DNA from: Uliginosibacterium aquaticum
GTDB lineage: Bacteria > Pseudomonadota > Gammaproteobacteria > Burkholderiales > Rhodocyclaceae
Direction: 5' to 3'
Assembly (NCBI RefSeq): GCF_012972705.2
Contig: NZ_JABCSC020000004.1
Coordinates: 248,001-312,000, forward strand
Length of the DNA stretch: 64,000 bases
Shown: positions 39,827-49,930 of the stretch, piece by piece
How the letters are laid out: the number at the start of each line of letters is the position of its first letter
Position numbering within the stretch: position 1 is the first letter of the stretch
Program-made: the position numbers and the translations under genes
The notes under the pieces: generated by a model
What the model saw: the letters and a program-made list of their open reading frames with translations, nothing else
Database searches by the model: none
What the model was told of the DNA's origin: nothing

Positions 39827-40870
39827 ATGCCCATCACCCTTGCGATTGATTGCATGGGCGGCGATCACGGCCCGTCCGTGACCTTGCCCGCCGCCTTCCA
39901 GTTCCTGCGGGAGGACGCGCAGGCGCGCGTCGTTCTGGTCGGCCTGCCGGCCGTGTTTGATGATGCTTTCCGTCGGGCCGCTGCCGAGTTTGGCGACCGG
40001 ATCGTGGTTCAGGAAGCCTCCGAGGTCGTCGAGATGGACGAGGCTCCGGCGGTGGCGATGCGCGTCAAGAAAGATTCCTCGATGCGCGTGGCGATCAATC
40101 TGGTGAAGTCCGGCGAGGCTGCTGCTGCAGTGTCTGCGGGCAATACCGGGGCGCTGATGGCGATTTCGCGTTTTGTGCTGAAAACCCTGCCGGGCATTGA
40201 CCGGCCAGCAATCGCCACGATCATCCCGTCAATGAAGGGCCAGACCTACATGCTGGACCTGGGGGCCAATGTCGACTGTTCGGCGGAGCATCTGCTGCAG
40301 TTCGCGATCATGGGCTCGCTCCTGCTGGAGGCGGTGGAGCACAAGGCTAGCCCGACGGTAGGGCTGCTCAATATTGGCGAGGAAGACATCAAGGGCAACG
40401 AGGTGGTCAAGAAGGCTGCCGAGCTTCTGCGAGCTTCCGACCTGAATTTCTACGGTAACGTGGAAGGCGATGATATTTTCAAGGGCACGACGGATGTCGT
40501 GGTCTGTGATGGTTTTGTCGGCAATGTGGCGCTGAAGTCCTCGGAAGGGGTGGCGCGCATGATCACCAATTTCCTGAGCCAGGAATTCAAGCGCAACCTG
40601 CTGACCAAGCTGCTGGCGCTGATTGCGATGCCGGTACTCAAGCGCTTCAAGAAGCGTTTTGACCCGGGCCGTTTCAATGGCGCGGCTTTGCTCGGGCTGC
40701 GCGGTGTGGTGGTGAAAAGTCACGGCTCTGCCAACCAGACTGCTTATGTATGGGCGCTGCGCCGTGCGGCCGAAGCTGCGCGCAATCAGTTGGTTGAACG
40801 CATCTCCGCACGGATGAGCGGTTACACTGCCGCCTCTCTGGAGTCCACGCAGGAGGGTTCTGCAGCATGA
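39827..40870 (+). CDS. plsX: phosphate acyltransferase PlsX
   Basis: The enzyme is 347 residues from the ATG at 39827; an adjacent GTG at 39824 is also in frame. [17 protein letters not shown] at the N-terminus, [15 protein letters not shown] and LDLGANVDC mark PlsX, which makes acyl-phosphate from acyl-ACP for membrane lipid synthesis. It is peripheral to the inner membrane. Its stop overlaps fabH (ATGA), and it starts the fatty-acid gene set. Confidence 0.96.
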   Translation: MPITLAIDCMGGDHGPSVTLPAAFQFLREDAQARVVLVGLPAVFDDAFRRAAAEFGDRIVVQEASEVVEMDEAPAVAMRVKKDSSMRVAINLVKSGEAAAAVSAGNTGALMAISRFVLKTLPGIDRPAIATIIPSMKGQTYMLDLGANVDCSAEHLLQFAIMGSLLLEAVEHKASPTVGLLNIGEEDIKGNEVVKKAAELLRASDLNFYGNVEGDDIFKGTTDVVVCDGFVGNVALKSSEGVARMITNFLSQEFKRNLLTKLLALIAMPVLKRFKKRFDPGRFNGAALLGLRGVVVKSHGSANQTAYVWALRRAAEAARNQLVERISARMSGYTAASLESTQEGSAA

Positions 40871-41832
40871 CTTTTTCTCGTATCGCCGGCACGGGCGGCT
40901 TTGTTCCGGGCGCACCGGTCACCAATGATGACCTGGTAGCACGCGGTATCGACACCTCGGATGAGTGGGTCAGTGATCGCACTGGTATCCGTGCCCGCCA
41001 TCTGGCCGGCGAGGGGGTGACGACGCACGGCATGGCTGCCGAGGCTGCGCGCCGAGCGCTGGACGCTGCGGGCCTCAAGCCGGCCGACATCGATCTGGTG
41101 ATCGTGGCTACGACTACCCCGGAAATGGTTTTCCCGAGTACGGCCTGTCTGTTGCAGAACGAACTGGGTATTCCCTCTGGCTGCGCTGCCTTTGATGTGC
41201 AGGCGGTGTGCAGCGGTTTCGTATTTGCTCTGACCGTGGCTGACAAATTCATCCGCTCTGGTTCGCATCGTCGCGTGCTGGTGGTGGGGGCTGAAAAGCT
41301 TTCGCGCATTCTGGATTGGTCTGACCGCACGACGTGTGTGTTGTTTGGCGATGGCGCCGGTGCGGTGGTGCTGGTGGCTGATGAAACACCAGGCTTGCTG
41401 GCCTCGGCCATGCATGCTGATGGTTCGCAGACGGGCATTCTGTCTGTGAATGCGCAGATGATGAGTGGGCAGGTTGTGGGCTGCCCCTTCATTCGCATGG
41501 ATGGTCAGGCCGTCTTTAAATATGCCGTCAAGGTCTTGTCCGAGGTTGCGCATGAGGTTGCTGAGCAGGCTGCTCTGCCGCTGGAGAAGCTGGACTGGCT
41601 GATTCCTCATCAGGCTAATATCCGCATCATGCAAGCTACAGCCAAGAAGCTTGGAATTCCGCCCGAGCGCGTGGTTGTTACGGTGGATAAGCATGGCAAT
41701 ACTTCAGCGGCTTCAGTGCCGCTGGCGCTGGATGTGGCCGTGCGCGATGGTCGCATTCAGCCGGGTCATACCGTCCTGCTTGAGGGGGTCGGTGGCGGCT
41801 TTACCTGGGGCGCGGTGCTGCTGCGTTTCTGA
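40867..41832 (+). CDS. fabH: 3-oxoacyl-ACP synthase III
   Basis: This 321-residue thiolase-fold condensing enzyme has catalytic Cys115 (QAVCSGFVF), His248 (IPHQAN) and Asn278 (KHGNTSAAS). It starts fatty-acid chains by joining acetyl-CoA and malonyl-ACP. It is translationally coupled to plsX and followed by fabD after 22 nt. Confidence 0.97.
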   Translation: MTFSRIAGTGGFVPGAPVTNDDLVARGIDTSDEWVSDRTGIRARHLAGEGVTTHGMAAEAARRALDAAGLKPADIDLVIVATTTPEMVFPSTACLLQNELGIPSGCAAFDVQAVCSGFVFALTVADKFIRSGSHRRVLVVGAEKLSRILDWSDRTTCVLFGDGAGAVVLVADETPGLLASAMHADGSQTGILSVNAQMMSGQVVGCPFIRMDGQAVFKYAVKVLSEVAHEVAEQAALPLEKLDWLIPHQANIRIMQATAKKLGIPPERVVVTVDKHGNTSAASVPLALDVAVRDGRIQPGHTVLLEGVGGGFTWGAVLLRF

Positions 41833-41854
41833 TTGTTCAACACGAGGTTGTCGA

Positions 41855-42799
41855 ATGAGTAAGACGCTGAATCAACTGGCGGTTGTTTTCCCCGGGCAGG
41901 GCTCGCAGTCGGTAGGCATGATGGCCTCCTTTGCGGAGTCGGCTGTGGTGCGCAATACCTTTGCGGAAGCCTCGGATGCCTTGGGGCAGGATCTTTGGCA
42001 AATGGTTGCGGACGGCCCGGCAGAGGCGCTGTCGCAAACCGTGAATACCCAGCCGGTCATGCTGACGGCCGGCATTGCTGTGTGGCGCGCCTGGCTGGAA
42101 GCCGGCGGCGCCTGCCCGGCGCTGGTAGCAGGCCACAGCCTTGGCGAATACGCCGCGCTGGTGGCGGCCGAAGTGCTGGATTTTCGTGATGCCGTGAAGC
42201 TTGTGCGTTTTCGTGCCGAGGCGATGCAGGCTGCCGTGCCTGCAGGCATGGGTGGCATGGCCGCCATCCTGAATCTTTCGCCCGAACTGGTTGCTGAAGC
42301 CTGTGCAGAAGCCGCTCAGGGCGAATCGGTGTCGGCTGCGAATCTGAATTCGCCGGTGCAGATCGTGATTGCCGGCCACGCCGGGGCGGTGGAGCGTGCC
42401 ATGGAGGCCTGCAAGGCCCGTGGCGCCAAGCGTGCCGTGGCCCTGCCGGTGAGCGCGCCTTTCCATAGCACGCTGATGAAGCCTGCTGCAGATCTTCTGG
42501 CCGAACGCCTGGCGAGTGTGGCACTGTCCGAGCCGAAGATTGCCGTGCTCAATAACGTGGATGTGAAGGTTGAGACTTCGGCTGAGTCCATCCGTGACGC
42601 GCTGGTGCGTCAGGCCTACAGCCCGGTGCGCTGGATCGAGAGCGTGGAGGCGATGGCGCCGCGCGGCATCTCGGCGGTGCTCGAGTTCGGTCCGGGCAAG
42701 GTGCTGGCCGGGCTGGTCAAGCGCATCAACGGCGAGCTGGCGGTTGAGGCTGTGACCGATGCAGAGGCGCTGGCGCGCGTGCTGCCGCAATACCAATAA
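41855..42799 (+). CDS. fabD: malonyl-CoA:ACP transacylase
   Basis: The 314-residue product starts at the ATG at 41855, preceded by ACGAGG; a longer frame into fabH is rejected. Catalytic Ser95 lies in GHSLGEYAA, the N-terminal PGQGSQ loop is present, and the His is in APFHSTLM. It loads malonyl groups on ACP for FabH, FabB and FabF. Confidence 0.97.
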   Translation: MSKTLNQLAVVFPGQGSQSVGMMASFAESAVVRNTFAEASDALGQDLWQMVADGPAEALSQTVNTQPVMLTAGIAVWRAWLEAGGACPALVAGHSLGEYAALVAAEVLDFRDAVKLVRFRAEAMQAAVPAGMGGMAAILNLSPELVAEACAEAAQGESVSAANLNSPVQIVIAGHAGAVERAMEACKARGAKRAVALPVSAPFHSTLMKPAADLLAERLASVALSEPKIAVLNNVDVKVETSAESIRDALVRQAYSPVRWIESVEAMAPRGISAVLEFGPGKVLAGLVKRINGELAVEAVTDAEALARVLPQYQ

Positions 42800-42817
42800 C
42801 ATCAAGGGAAATCAGGA

Positions 42818-43564
42818 ATGAACTCTCTCGCAGATCAGGTTGTTCTCGTCACCGGCGCGACGCGTGGCATTGGTCGTGCCATTGCGCTGGATCTGGGCAA
42901 GCTCGGGGCAACCGTCATCGGTACCGCGACCTCTGCAGATGGTGCTGCGGCCATTGGCGCAGCCCTGCAGGAAGCCGGTGTGAAGGGCAAGGGGATTGCC
43001 CTGAATGTGACGGATGCTGCGGCTTGCGAAGCGGCAGTGGCAGACATTGAGAAAGAATTCGGCACGATCGCTGTGCTGGTGAATAACGCCGGCATCACGC
43101 GTGACAACATTGCCATGCGCATGAAGGACGAGGAGTGGGATGCCGTGATGGATACCAACCTCAAGGCGGTGTTCCGCATGTCCCGCCTTGTCATGCGTGG
43201 CATGATGAAGGCGCGCAATGGTCGCATCATCAACATCACTTCGGTGGTAGGTGCCTCGGGCAACGCTGGTCAGGCCAATTACGCCGCGGCAAAGGCCGGG
43301 GTGGCCGGCATGACCCGCGCGCTGGCGCGCGAGCTGGGCAGTCGCAACATCACTGTGAACTGTGTGGCGCCCGGCTTCATCGATACCGACATGACCCGTG
43401 ATCTCCCGGATGCGCAGCGCGATATGTTGCAATCCCAGATCGCTGTGGGCCGCCTCGGGCGGCCCGAAGAGATTTCTGCCGTAGTCAGCTTTCTGGCCTC
43501 GCCGGCCGCGAGCTATGTGACGGGGGCCACAATCCACGTCAACGGCGGGATGTACATGGCCTGA
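42818..43564 (+). CDS. fabG: 3-oxoacyl-ACP reductase
   Basis: The 248-residue SDR enzyme has cofactor loop TGATRGIG (12-19), NNAG and the catalytic triad Ser142, Tyr155 and Lys159 (YAAAK). It uses NADPH to reduce the 3-ketoacyl-ACP after each condensation. AAGGGAAA precedes the ATG. It sits between fabD and acpP. Confidence 0.96.
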   Translation: MNSLADQVVLVTGATRGIGRAIALDLGKLGATVIGTATSADGAAAIGAALQEAGVKGKGIALNVTDAAACEAAVADIEKEFGTIAVLVNNAGITRDNIAMRMKDEEWDAVMDTNLKAVFRMSRLVMRGMMKARNGRIINITSVVGASGNAGQANYAAAKAGVAGMTRALARELGSRNITVNCVAPGFIDTDMTRDLPDAQRDMLQSQIAVGRLGRPEEISAVVSFLASPAASYVTGATIHVNGGMYMA

Positions 43565-43671
43565 CAGGCCATACGAACCCGAAGGGCGGAGTTGGCTGAA
43601 GTTGTGGCCGGATTCTGTTAGAATGCTCGGGTTTTTTCTTACTTATCCGCTTGAAAAAGAAGGAGCCATTC

Positions 43672-43911
43672 ATGGAAAACATCGAGCAGCGCGTGCGCAA
43701 GATCGTTGCAGAGCAACTGGGCGCTAACGAAGCCGACATCAAGAACGACTCTTCGTTCGTCGACGATCTGGGTGCTGACTCTCTCGACACCGTCGAGCTG
43801 GTCATGGCGCTGGAAGAGGAATTCGAGTGCGAAATTCCCGATGAAGAAGCCGAGAAGATCACCAACGTTCAGCAAGCGATTGACTACGTCAGCGCCCACC
43901 TGAAGGCCTGA
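43672..43911 (+). CDS. acpP: acyl carrier protein
   Basis: This 79-residue acidic protein carries the 4'-phosphopantetheine site Ser37 in GADSLDT, modified by AcpS (encoded at 57520). AAGGAG lies just before the ATG. A TAGAAT box at 43619-43624 with a poor -35 suggests a separate promoter, in keeping with the high dose of ACP needed, but this is tentative. Confidence 0.98.
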   Translation: MENIEQRVRKIVAEQLGANEADIKNDSSFVDDLGADSLDTVELVMALEEEFECEIPDEEAEKITNVQQAIDYVSAHLKA

Positions 43912-43945
43912 TCGCTTTTCGTACATTTGCAGTAAGGAGTGACCT

Positions 43946-45184
43946 TTGACGCGTCGCAGAGTTGTAGTAACTGGGCTCGGCATCATTTCGCCGGTCGGCA
44001 ATACCGTTGCTTCCGCTTGGGACAGCATCATCAATGGTCGCTCCGGCATTGACCGCGCCACGCGGTTCGATGCCAGCAGCCTGACCACCCAGATCGCTGG
44101 TGAGGTGAAGGGTTTTGATGTGGCGAACTATCTTTCTCCGAAAGAAGCGCGCCGTTTCGATACTTTCATCCACTACGGTCTGGCGGCGGCCATGGATGCC
44201 ATCAAGGATGCCGGTATCACTGAGAAGCCCGCCAATGCGGAGCGCATCGGTGTGTGTATCGGTTCCGGGATTGGCGGTCTGCCGCTGATTGAAGACACCA
44301 TGCACGCGATCGCCGCAGGCGGTGCGCGCAAGATTTCTCCGTTTTTCGTGCCGGGTTCGATCATCAACATGGTTTCTGGCGTGTTGTCGATCAACTACGG
44401 TTTTCAGGGGCCGAACTTTGCCACCGTGAGTGCCTGTGCCACCGGCAACCACTCACTGGGTGAAGCCGCTCGCCTGATCGAGTATGGCGATGCCGACATC
44501 ATGATTGCGGGTGGTGCGGAATCTACCGTGTCGCTGCTTGGCATGGGTGGCTTCTGTTCGGCCAAGGCCTTGTCGACGCGCAATGATGATCCGCAGACGG
44601 CGAGCCGTCCGTGGGACTCCGGCCGCGATGGTTTCGTGCTGGGTGAGGGCGCTGGCGTGCTGGTGCTCGAAGAGTACGAACACGCCAAGGCGCGTGGTGC
44701 CAAGATTTACGCCGAGCTGGCCGGTTACGGCATGAGCTCGGATGCTTACCACATCACGGCACCTGCTGAAGGTGGTGAAGGTGCTGCGCGCAGTATGGCT
44801 AACGCCCTGCGCAATGCCAAGATTGCGGCCGACGAAGTTAACTACGTGAATGCTCACGGTACTTCTACGCCCTTGGGTGACATTGCCGAAACCATGGCTG
44901 CCAAGCGTTGCTTTGGCGCGCATGTCAGCAAGATCGCGATGAGTTCGACCAAATCCATGACGGGTCACCTGCTTGGTGCTGCTGCAGGGATTGAGGCGGT
45001 ATTCTCGGTGTTGGCGATCCAGAATCAGGTTGCGCCGCCGACGATCAACCTGAATGACCCGGATCCCGCTTGTGATCTGGACTATGTGCCGAACGTGGCG
45101 CGTCCCATGCCGATCGATGTCGCCATGTCGAACTCCTTTGGTTTTGGTGGCACCAACAGCACGCTGGTATTCCGCAAGATCTGA
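43946..45184 (+). CDS. fabF: 3-oxoacyl-ACP synthase II
   Basis: This 412-residue elongating condensing enzyme has catalytic Cys164 (VSACATGNHS) and the two His residues in NAHGTSTPLGD and SMTGHLLGAA. The start is TTG at 43946 with a good AAGGAG; the sequence MTRRRVVVTGLG matches FabF starts, so the unusual codon is credible. FabF also helps adjust lipid composition to temperature in E. coli. Confidence 0.96.
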   Translation: MTRRRVVVTGLGIISPVGNTVASAWDSIINGRSGIDRATRFDASSLTTQIAGEVKGFDVANYLSPKEARRFDTFIHYGLAAAMDAIKDAGITEKPANAERIGVCIGSGIGGLPLIEDTMHAIAAGGARKISPFFVPGSIINMVSGVLSINYGFQGPNFATVSACATGNHSLGEAARLIEYGDADIMIAGGAESTVSLLGMGGFCSAKALSTRNDDPQTASRPWDSGRDGFVLGEGAGVLVLEEYEHAKARGAKIYAELAGYGMSSDAYHITAPAEGGEGAARSMANALRNAKIAADEVNYVNAHGTSTPLGDIAETMAAKRCFGAHVSKIAMSSTKSMTGHLLGAAAGIEAVFSVLAIQNQVAPPTINLNDPDPACDLDYVPNVARPMPIDVAMSNSFGFGGTNSTLVFRKI

Positions 45185-45208
45185 TGACCTGCCGTTGCTG
45201 TATGCAAG

Positions 45209-45239
45209 AAGGCGCCTGACGGATGTCGGCGCCTTTTTT
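45209..45239 (+). terminator. rho-independent terminator after fabF
   Basis: AAGGCGCC (45209-45216) pairs with GGCGCCTT (45228-45235) across an 11-nt loop, followed by TTTTTT to 45239. The loop contains the ATG (45223) of the next gene, so the 3' arm is also coding sequence. Confidence 0.85.
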
Positions 45240-45648
45240 CTTGCCTTTGCGCCTCTCGCGAGTGTTACTAGGCACCATCATTCTGGTTCATGGATTGCCA
45301 CTGGCCTGTGTGCTGGCGCCTGAAGTGCCGCGCCCGCTGAGCATTGCTGTGACTCTGGCGGTGGTCTTGTCTGCGCTGTGGCAGATGCGGCAGTGGCAGC
45401 GTATTGCCGCCTGTGTCCTGCAGATGTCGGGAGAGGCATGCTGGCTGGAGCGCGGCGATTCCCGCGTGCAGGTTGAACTGCTGAGCGACTCGCGTGATCT
45501 GGGCTGGCTGATTGTGCTGGTGTGGCGTGAGCTAGAGAGCGGGCGTTGCGGGCGTGCTGCACTGACGCGTGACGGTCTGCCAGCTGAGGATTGGCGCGCT
45601 TTGCGGCGCTATCTGCGCTGGCAGTTGTCTGATACTCAGCCGGGGTGA
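45223..45648 (+). CDS. YgfX-like membrane protein
   Basis: This 141-residue protein has two closely spaced membrane segments (about residues 12-50) and a cytoplasmic part ending [17 protein letters not shown], the pattern of YgfX/CptA-like proteins. In E. coli the relative is a toxin-like partner of SdhE; here the nadB-rpoE neighbourhood is shared with many betaproteobacteria. The ATG lies inside the fabF terminator; an in-frame TTG at 45241, after the T-run, is an alternative start. It overlaps the convergent nadB by 13 nt. Confidence 0.75.
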   Translation: MSAPFFLPLRLSRVLLGTIILVHGLPLACVLAPEVPRPLSIAVTLAVVLSALWQMRQWQRIAACVLQMSGEACWLERGDSRVQVELLSDSRDLGWLIVLVWRELESGRCGRAALTRDGLPAEDWRALRRYLRWQLSDTQPG

Positions 45649-47273
45649 TTCCAGCGCTTCAGGCCGGCTGGCCAGCGCGGGTTGGCCAGGATGGTCGGAC
45701 GGGCGCGTTCAGCCAGTTGAGGGTAATCCTTGGAGAAGTGCAGGCCACGCGACTCCTTGCGGCGCAGGGCACTGCGCACGATCAGGTCAGCGGTTGTGAC
45801 CAGGTTGCGCAGTTCGATCAGATCGTTGCCGATGCGAAAGTTGCTGTAGTAGTCATCGATTTCCCGCATCAGTAATTTGATGCGATGCTGGGCGCGCTCG
45901 AGACGCTTGTTGGTGCGCACAATGCCGACGTAGTCCCACATGAAGCGGCGCAGCTCGTCCCAGTTGTGGGAGATCACGACCTCCTCGTCAGCGTCCGAGA
46001 CGCGGCTTTCATCCCAGGCCGGCAGGCTGTTGGGAGCGCTGCGTCGGTTGGCGAGAATATCTCGCGCGGCCGATTCGCCGAAGACTACGCATTCAAGCAA
46101 TGAATTGCTGGCCAGGCGGTTGGCGCCGTGCAAGCCTGAGCAGGCGGTTTCTCCAATCGCGTAGAGGCCGGGCAGGTCGGTGCGGGCGCGCAGGTCGATC
46201 TGCACGCCGCCACAGGTGTAGTGTGCGGCGGGTACGACCGGGATGGGCTGTTTGCTGATGTCGATGCCCAGCTCCAGGCAGCGCGCCGAAATGGTCGGGA
46301 AGTGCTCCTGCAAAAATTCTCGACTCTTGTGCGAGATGTCGAGAAAGACGCTATCGATACCGCGCTTCTTCATTTCGAAGTCGATGGCGCGGGCAACCAC
46401 ATCACGCGGGGCAAGTTCGCCACGCGGATCATGTTTGGGCATGAAGCGCGTACCGTCCGGCAGCCGGAGCAGGCCGCCTTCGCCGCGGACGGCTTCGGAA
46501 ATCAGGAAAGACTTGGCCTGCGGGTGGTATAGGCAGGTTGGGTGAAACTGGATGAACTCCATGTTGCTGATGCGGCAGCCTGCACGCCAGGCCATGGCAA
46601 TGCCATCACCCGTGGAGGTGTCAGGGTTGGTCGTGTAGAGATAGACCTTGCCGGCGCCACCAGTTGCCAGCACGGTGTGTCCGGCGGCGTAAGCTTCAAC
46701 GTGACCGGAGTCGTTATCCAGCAGGTAGGCGCCCAGGCAGCCGGCTTCGGGTTGTCCCAGTTTGTGGCCGACGATTAGGTCGACAGCGACGTGGTTTTCC
46801 ATGATCTGGATGTTCGGGTGGCGTTTGACCCGGTCGATCAGGGTTTCCTGTACGGCCGCACCGGTTGCGTCGGCAACGTGCACGATGCGGCGATGGCTGT
46901 GACCGCCTTCGCGGGTGAGATGCATGCCCCAGGCGGTATCCGAATCCGGCGTGAAGGGCACGCCCTGCTCGCGCAGCCACTGGATGGCCGCGGCACCGTG
47001 CTCGACGACGAAGTGCGTGGCGGCAGGGTCGCAGAGCTGGGCGCCGGCAATCTGGGTGTCTTCGTAGTGCGCCGCAGTGGAATCCGAAGGGTCGATGACC
47101 GCTGCGATGCCACCTTGAGCCCAGGCGCTGGCGCCGTCCTCGATGTGGCGTTTGCTGACCAGCGCGACCTGCAGATGGTCGGCGAGGCGCAGTGCCAAGG
47201 ATTGGCCAGCAAGACCGCTGCCAAGAATGAGGACGTCGAAGCGTTTCAAGAGGAGCTCCCGGTGCGGGTGCAC
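45636..47273 (-). CDS. nadB: L-aspartate oxidase
   Basis: The 545-residue FAD enzyme of NAD synthesis converts L-aspartate to iminoaspartate, used by NadA. It has the dinucleotide fold [25 protein letters not shown], the [12 protein letters not shown] segment and [10 protein letters not shown]. The visible start is ATG 47273, but a TTG eight codons in, with GGGAG upstream, matches the usual family start more closely. It diverges from rpoE. Confidence 0.95.
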   Translation of the reverse strand: MHPHRELLLKRFDVLILGSGLAGQSLALRLADHLQVALVSKRHIEDGASAWAQGGIAAVIDPSDSTAAHYEDTQIAGAQLCDPAATHFVVEHGAAAIQWLREQGVPFTPDSDTAWGMHLTREGGHSHRRIVHVADATGAAVQETLIDRVKRHPNIQIMENHVAVDLIVGHKLGQPEAGCLGAYLLDNDSGHVEAYAAGHTVLATGGAGKVYLYTTNPDTSTGDGIAMAWRAGCRISNMEFIQFHPTCLYHPQAKSFLISEAVRGEGGLLRLPDGTRFMPKHDPRGELAPRDVVARAIDFEMKKRGIDSVFLDISHKSREFLQEHFPTISARCLELGIDISKQPIPVVPAAHYTCGGVQIDLRARTDLPGLYAIGETACSGLHGANRLASNSLLECVVFGESAARDILANRRSAPNSLPAWDESRVSDADEEVVISHNWDELRRFMWDYVGIVRTNKRLERAQHRIKLLMREIDDYYSNFRIGNDLIELRNLVTTADLIVRSALRRKESRGLHFSKDYPQLAERARPTILANPRWPAGLKRWNHPG

Positions 47274-47330
47274 GATGCGAAGCTGGTAATGCTAGCGGCA
47301 GGGCGCAATCCGGCCAAGTGCGATGTGACT

Positions 47331-47357
47331 GAACTTTGCTTGCAGTGCCCGGTCACA
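47331..47357 (+). promoter_or_regulatory. candidate sigma-E autoregulatory promoter of rpoE
   Basis: GAACTT (47331-47336), a 16-nt spacer and TCACA (47353-47357) fit the sigma-E consensus GGAACTT-N15/16-TCAAA reasonably well. A second box, TATACT (47384-47389), may belong to a sigma-70 promoter. Autoregulation of rpoE is established in E. coli and Pseudomonas, so the site is expected here. Confidence 0.5.
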
Positions 47358-47433
47358 GCGGCAATGGGTCGCAATCCATCGGCTATACTCGGGCGCGATA
47401 ATTCCCGCATGAACGGGCCCTGCCCGAACGCAG

Positions 47434-48033
47434 ATGAGCGACAGAGAGATTGATCAGCAACTGGTTGAGCGCGTGCAGCGTGGAGACAAGCAGGCTTTTG
47501 GCCTGCTTGTCTCCAAGTATCAGCGCAAGCTCGGCCGCTTGCTTTCACGCATGATCCGTGATCCCGCCGAGGTTGAGGATGTGGCGCAGGAAGCATTTAT
47601 CAAGGCTTATCGTGCCTTGCCAAACTTCCGGGGCGAAAGCGCGTTCTACACCTGGCTGTATCGTATCGGTGTGAATACCGCCAAGAACTATCTGGTTTCG
47701 CAGGGGCGCCGAGCCCCCACGAGTACCGATATTGAAGCGGAAGAGGCAGAGCAGTACGACTCTGGAGAATTGTTGCGCGACAACGATACCCCGGAGCGTT
47801 TGATGCAAACTCGCCAGATCGGCGAGACGGTGAATGCTGCGATGGATGCGCTGCCCGAGGATCTGCGCACGGCGATCGTGCTGCGCGAGATCGAAGGGTT
47901 GAGTTACGAGGAAATTGCGACCTTGATGAATTGCCCGATCGGCACCGTCCGCTCACGCATTTTCAGGGCCCGCGAGGCGATTGCAGAACGATTGAGACCG
48001 ATGCTGGACGTAGCGCCGGACAAGAGGTGGTGA
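47434..48033 (+). CDS. rpoE: RNA polymerase sigma factor RpoE (AlgU)
   Basis: This 199-residue ECF sigma factor of the envelope stress response has region 2 (DVAQEAFIKAYRALPNFRGE, FYTWLYRIGVNTAKNYL) and region 4 (LREIEGLSYEEIATLMNCPI then GTVRSRIFRAREAI). These are close to E. coli RpoE and P. aeruginosa AlgU. It heads the operon with rseA, rseB, rseC and mucD. It is released when the anti-sigma RseA is degraded. Confidence 0.97.
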   Translation: MSDREIDQQLVERVQRGDKQAFGLLVSKYQRKLGRLLSRMIRDPAEVEDVAQEAFIKAYRALPNFRGESAFYTWLYRIGVNTAKNYLVSQGRRAPTSTDIEAEEAEQYDSGELLRDNDTPERLMQTRQIGETVNAAMDALPEDLRTAIVLREIEGLSYEEIATLMNCPIGTVRSRIFRAREAIAERLRPMLDVAPDKRW

Positions 48034-48035
48034 GC

Positions 48036-48548
48036 ATGATGAACGAGCAATTATCCGCTTGGGTGGACGGTGAGGCCGCGCCGGGAGAGGTTGTGCAGAC
48101 GCTGGAGGCGGTGATCCGGCCAGGCGCGTCGCGTGAGCAGTGCGAGTTGTACTGGTTGATCGGCGACCTGCTGCGTGATCAGGCCGCAGTCAGCTCACAA
48201 CTGACTGACAGGGTGATGTATGCACTGGAGGATGAGCCGGTCGTACTGGCGCCACGTCGCCATGTGAAGGCACCGCAAACGGCTGAGATGCGCTGGATGC
48301 CGATGGCTGCCGCAGTTGCGGGGCTGGCCGTGGCGGCCTGGATGGGTTTGAGCCTGTGGTCGCCAGTGCAGGCGCCGGTGATGGCTCAGGCGCCGCAGCC
48401 AGTGCAGACGCCTGCAGCCCAGGTGGCGCTGGCCGACGACCGGGCTTACTACATGGCCCACCAGGCTTCTGCTATCGGGGCGCCGATGGCCGGGGTGGCG
48501 CAGTACATCCGTACCGTGAGCGATGAGCAGGCAGGTTCGGCACGATGA
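48036..48548 (+). CDS. rseA: anti-sigma-E factor RseA
   Basis: The 170-residue product has a cytoplasmic sigma-binding domain (EQLSAWVDGEAAPGE, LYWLIGDLLRD), one membrane segment (about 88-107) and a short Gln/Ala/Pro-rich periplasmic tail with AYYMAHQ. It holds RpoE at the membrane until regulated proteolysis. It starts 2 nt after the rpoE stop and overlaps rseB by 4 nt. Confidence 0.92.
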   Translation: MMNEQLSAWVDGEAAPGEVVQTLEAVIRPGASREQCELYWLIGDLLRDQAAVSSQLTDRVMYALEDEPVVLAPRRHVKAPQTAEMRWMPMAAAVAGLAVAAWMGLSLWSPVQAPVMAQAPQPVQTPAAQVALADDRAYYMAHQASAIGAPMAGVAQYIRTVSDEQAGSAR

Positions 48549-49495
48549 CTCGACGTCTGGCTCTGGTTCTGTGTGTCGGCCTTCTCGCGAGTACGCCTGC
48601 CCTGGCTGAGGATGCGCTGGGCTGGTTGCAGCGCATGAATCAGGCTTCGCGCAATCTCAGTTTTACTGGCGTTTTTGTATATCAGACCCAGGGCCGCACC
48701 GAGACCTCACGCATTGTGCGGTTGGTGGATGGTTCCGGCGAGCACGAGCGCCTTGAAACCTTGGATGGCACTCCGCGTGAGGTCTTGCGGCACAATGAAA
48801 ATGTGCAGTGCTTCCTGCCTGCCGACAAGATACTGGTGTTGGACCGCGCCATCCAGGCCAGGCAGCCTGGCCGACTGGTGTCGCGCCCGGCTGCCTTGGG
48901 GGAGATCTATACCTTGCGGGTGGGTGAGCCTGGTCGGGTGGCGGGGCGTGAGGCCCAGATTCTGTACCTGGAGCCGCGTGATGAGTTGCGCTATGGCCAC
49001 CAGTTGTGGATTGATATGGCGACAGGCTTGCTGCTCAAGTCGCGCATGCTCGCTGGCTCGGCCGGTGTGGTTGAGCAGTTCGCGTTTACCGAGATGAATC
49101 CGGATGCGCATATCGAGCATGACAAGCTTAAGCCGCAGTCCGTCAAAACGACTGGCTGGCGTGTGATCAACGCGGCTGGTGAGGATGTGCGGCCAGAGGA
49201 TATTCCCTGGTTGTTTCGCAGGTTGCCGGCTGGCTTCAAGCAGGTGGCGCTGATGCATCGAAAGCTGCACAAGGATGATGCGGTGGCTGTGCATGCGGCT
49301 TTTTCAGATGGCTTTGCCAACGTCTCGGTTTTCATCGAGCCGCAAGTTCAGGGGCGGGCGCAGAATCCGGCCCCGCCAGCGGGACCGATTGGCAGCTATC
49401 GGCGGATGCTGGGCGATCAGCAGGTCACGGTATTGGGCGAAGTGCCAGCTCAAACCCTGAAGCTGATTGCCGAAGGCGTTGAACGTCGTAAATGA
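48545..49495 (+). CDS. rseB: RseB/MucB periplasmic sigma-E regulator
   Basis: The 316-residue protein has a signal peptide (cleavage after ALA) and the two MucB domains: an N-terminal LolA-like fold (ALGWLQRMNQASRNLSFTGV) and a smaller C-terminal domain from about residue 210. It binds the periplasmic part of RseA and shields it from DegS; lipopolysaccharide signals relieve this. Confidence 0.94.
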   Translation: MTRRLALVLCVGLLASTPALAEDALGWLQRMNQASRNLSFTGVFVYQTQGRTETSRIVRLVDGSGEHERLETLDGTPREVLRHNENVQCFLPADKILVLDRAIQARQPGRLVSRPAALGEIYTLRVGEPGRVAGREAQILYLEPRDELRYGHQLWIDMATGLLLKSRMLAGSAGVVEQFAFTEMNPDAHIEHDKLKPQSVKTTGWRVINAAGEDVRPEDIPWLFRRLPAGFKQVALMHRKLHKDDAVAVHAAFSDGFANVSVFIEPQVQGRAQNPAPPAGPIGSYRRMLGDQQVTVLGEVPAQTLKLIAEGVERRK

Positions 49496-49513
49496 ACGCT
49501 TGAGCGAGTGGAA

Positions 49514-49930
49514 ATGAAAGGGCTGGCCGTGCAGGCTGAAGGGGTTGTGATTCGCTGTGAAGAGCGTGATGCCGTGGTGCAGGTCCAGCGCTCCAGTGGC
49601 TGCGGGCGCTGCCATGAGCCGGGGGGGTGTGGTGGTGCCGAAGCGGCACGCTGCAGCGAATACCGGGTTGGCAATCCGCTTGGGGCGCAGCCCGGGCAGC
49701 GTGTGCTGATCGAGGTGCCGGAGGGGTCGGCCCTGCGTGCCGCAGGTCTGGGCTACGGCCTGCCGCTTGCGGGAGTGCTTGGCGGTGCATTTGTGGGCAT
49801 GCTGTTGCGTGGGAGTGATGTAGGCAGTGCGTTGGGCGGTTTGGCTGGGCTCGCACTTGGGTTTGGTTTGGCGCGCTGCTTGGGCCTGAGCCAAGCCCGA
49901 CGACCGAGGATCGCCGGAGTGCTGCCTTGA
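49514..49930 (+). CDS. rseC: RseC/MucC family membrane protein
   Basis: About 138 residues from the ATG at 49514; a GTG two codons earlier is equally possible. The N-terminal region carries a cysteine cluster (CGRC, CGG, a following Cys) typical of RseC, which may bind an iron-sulfur cluster. Two membrane helices follow (about 73-115). It modulates the sigma-E response; in other bacteria it is linked to the SoxR-reducing system. It overlaps the mucD start. Confidence 0.88.
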   Translation: MKGLAVQAEGVVIRCEERDAVVQVQRSSGCGRCHEPGGCGGAEAARCSEYRVGNPLGAQPGQRVLIEVPEGSALRAAGLGYGLPLAGVLGGAFVGMLLRGSDVGSALGGLAGLALGFGLARCLGLSQARRPRIAGVLP

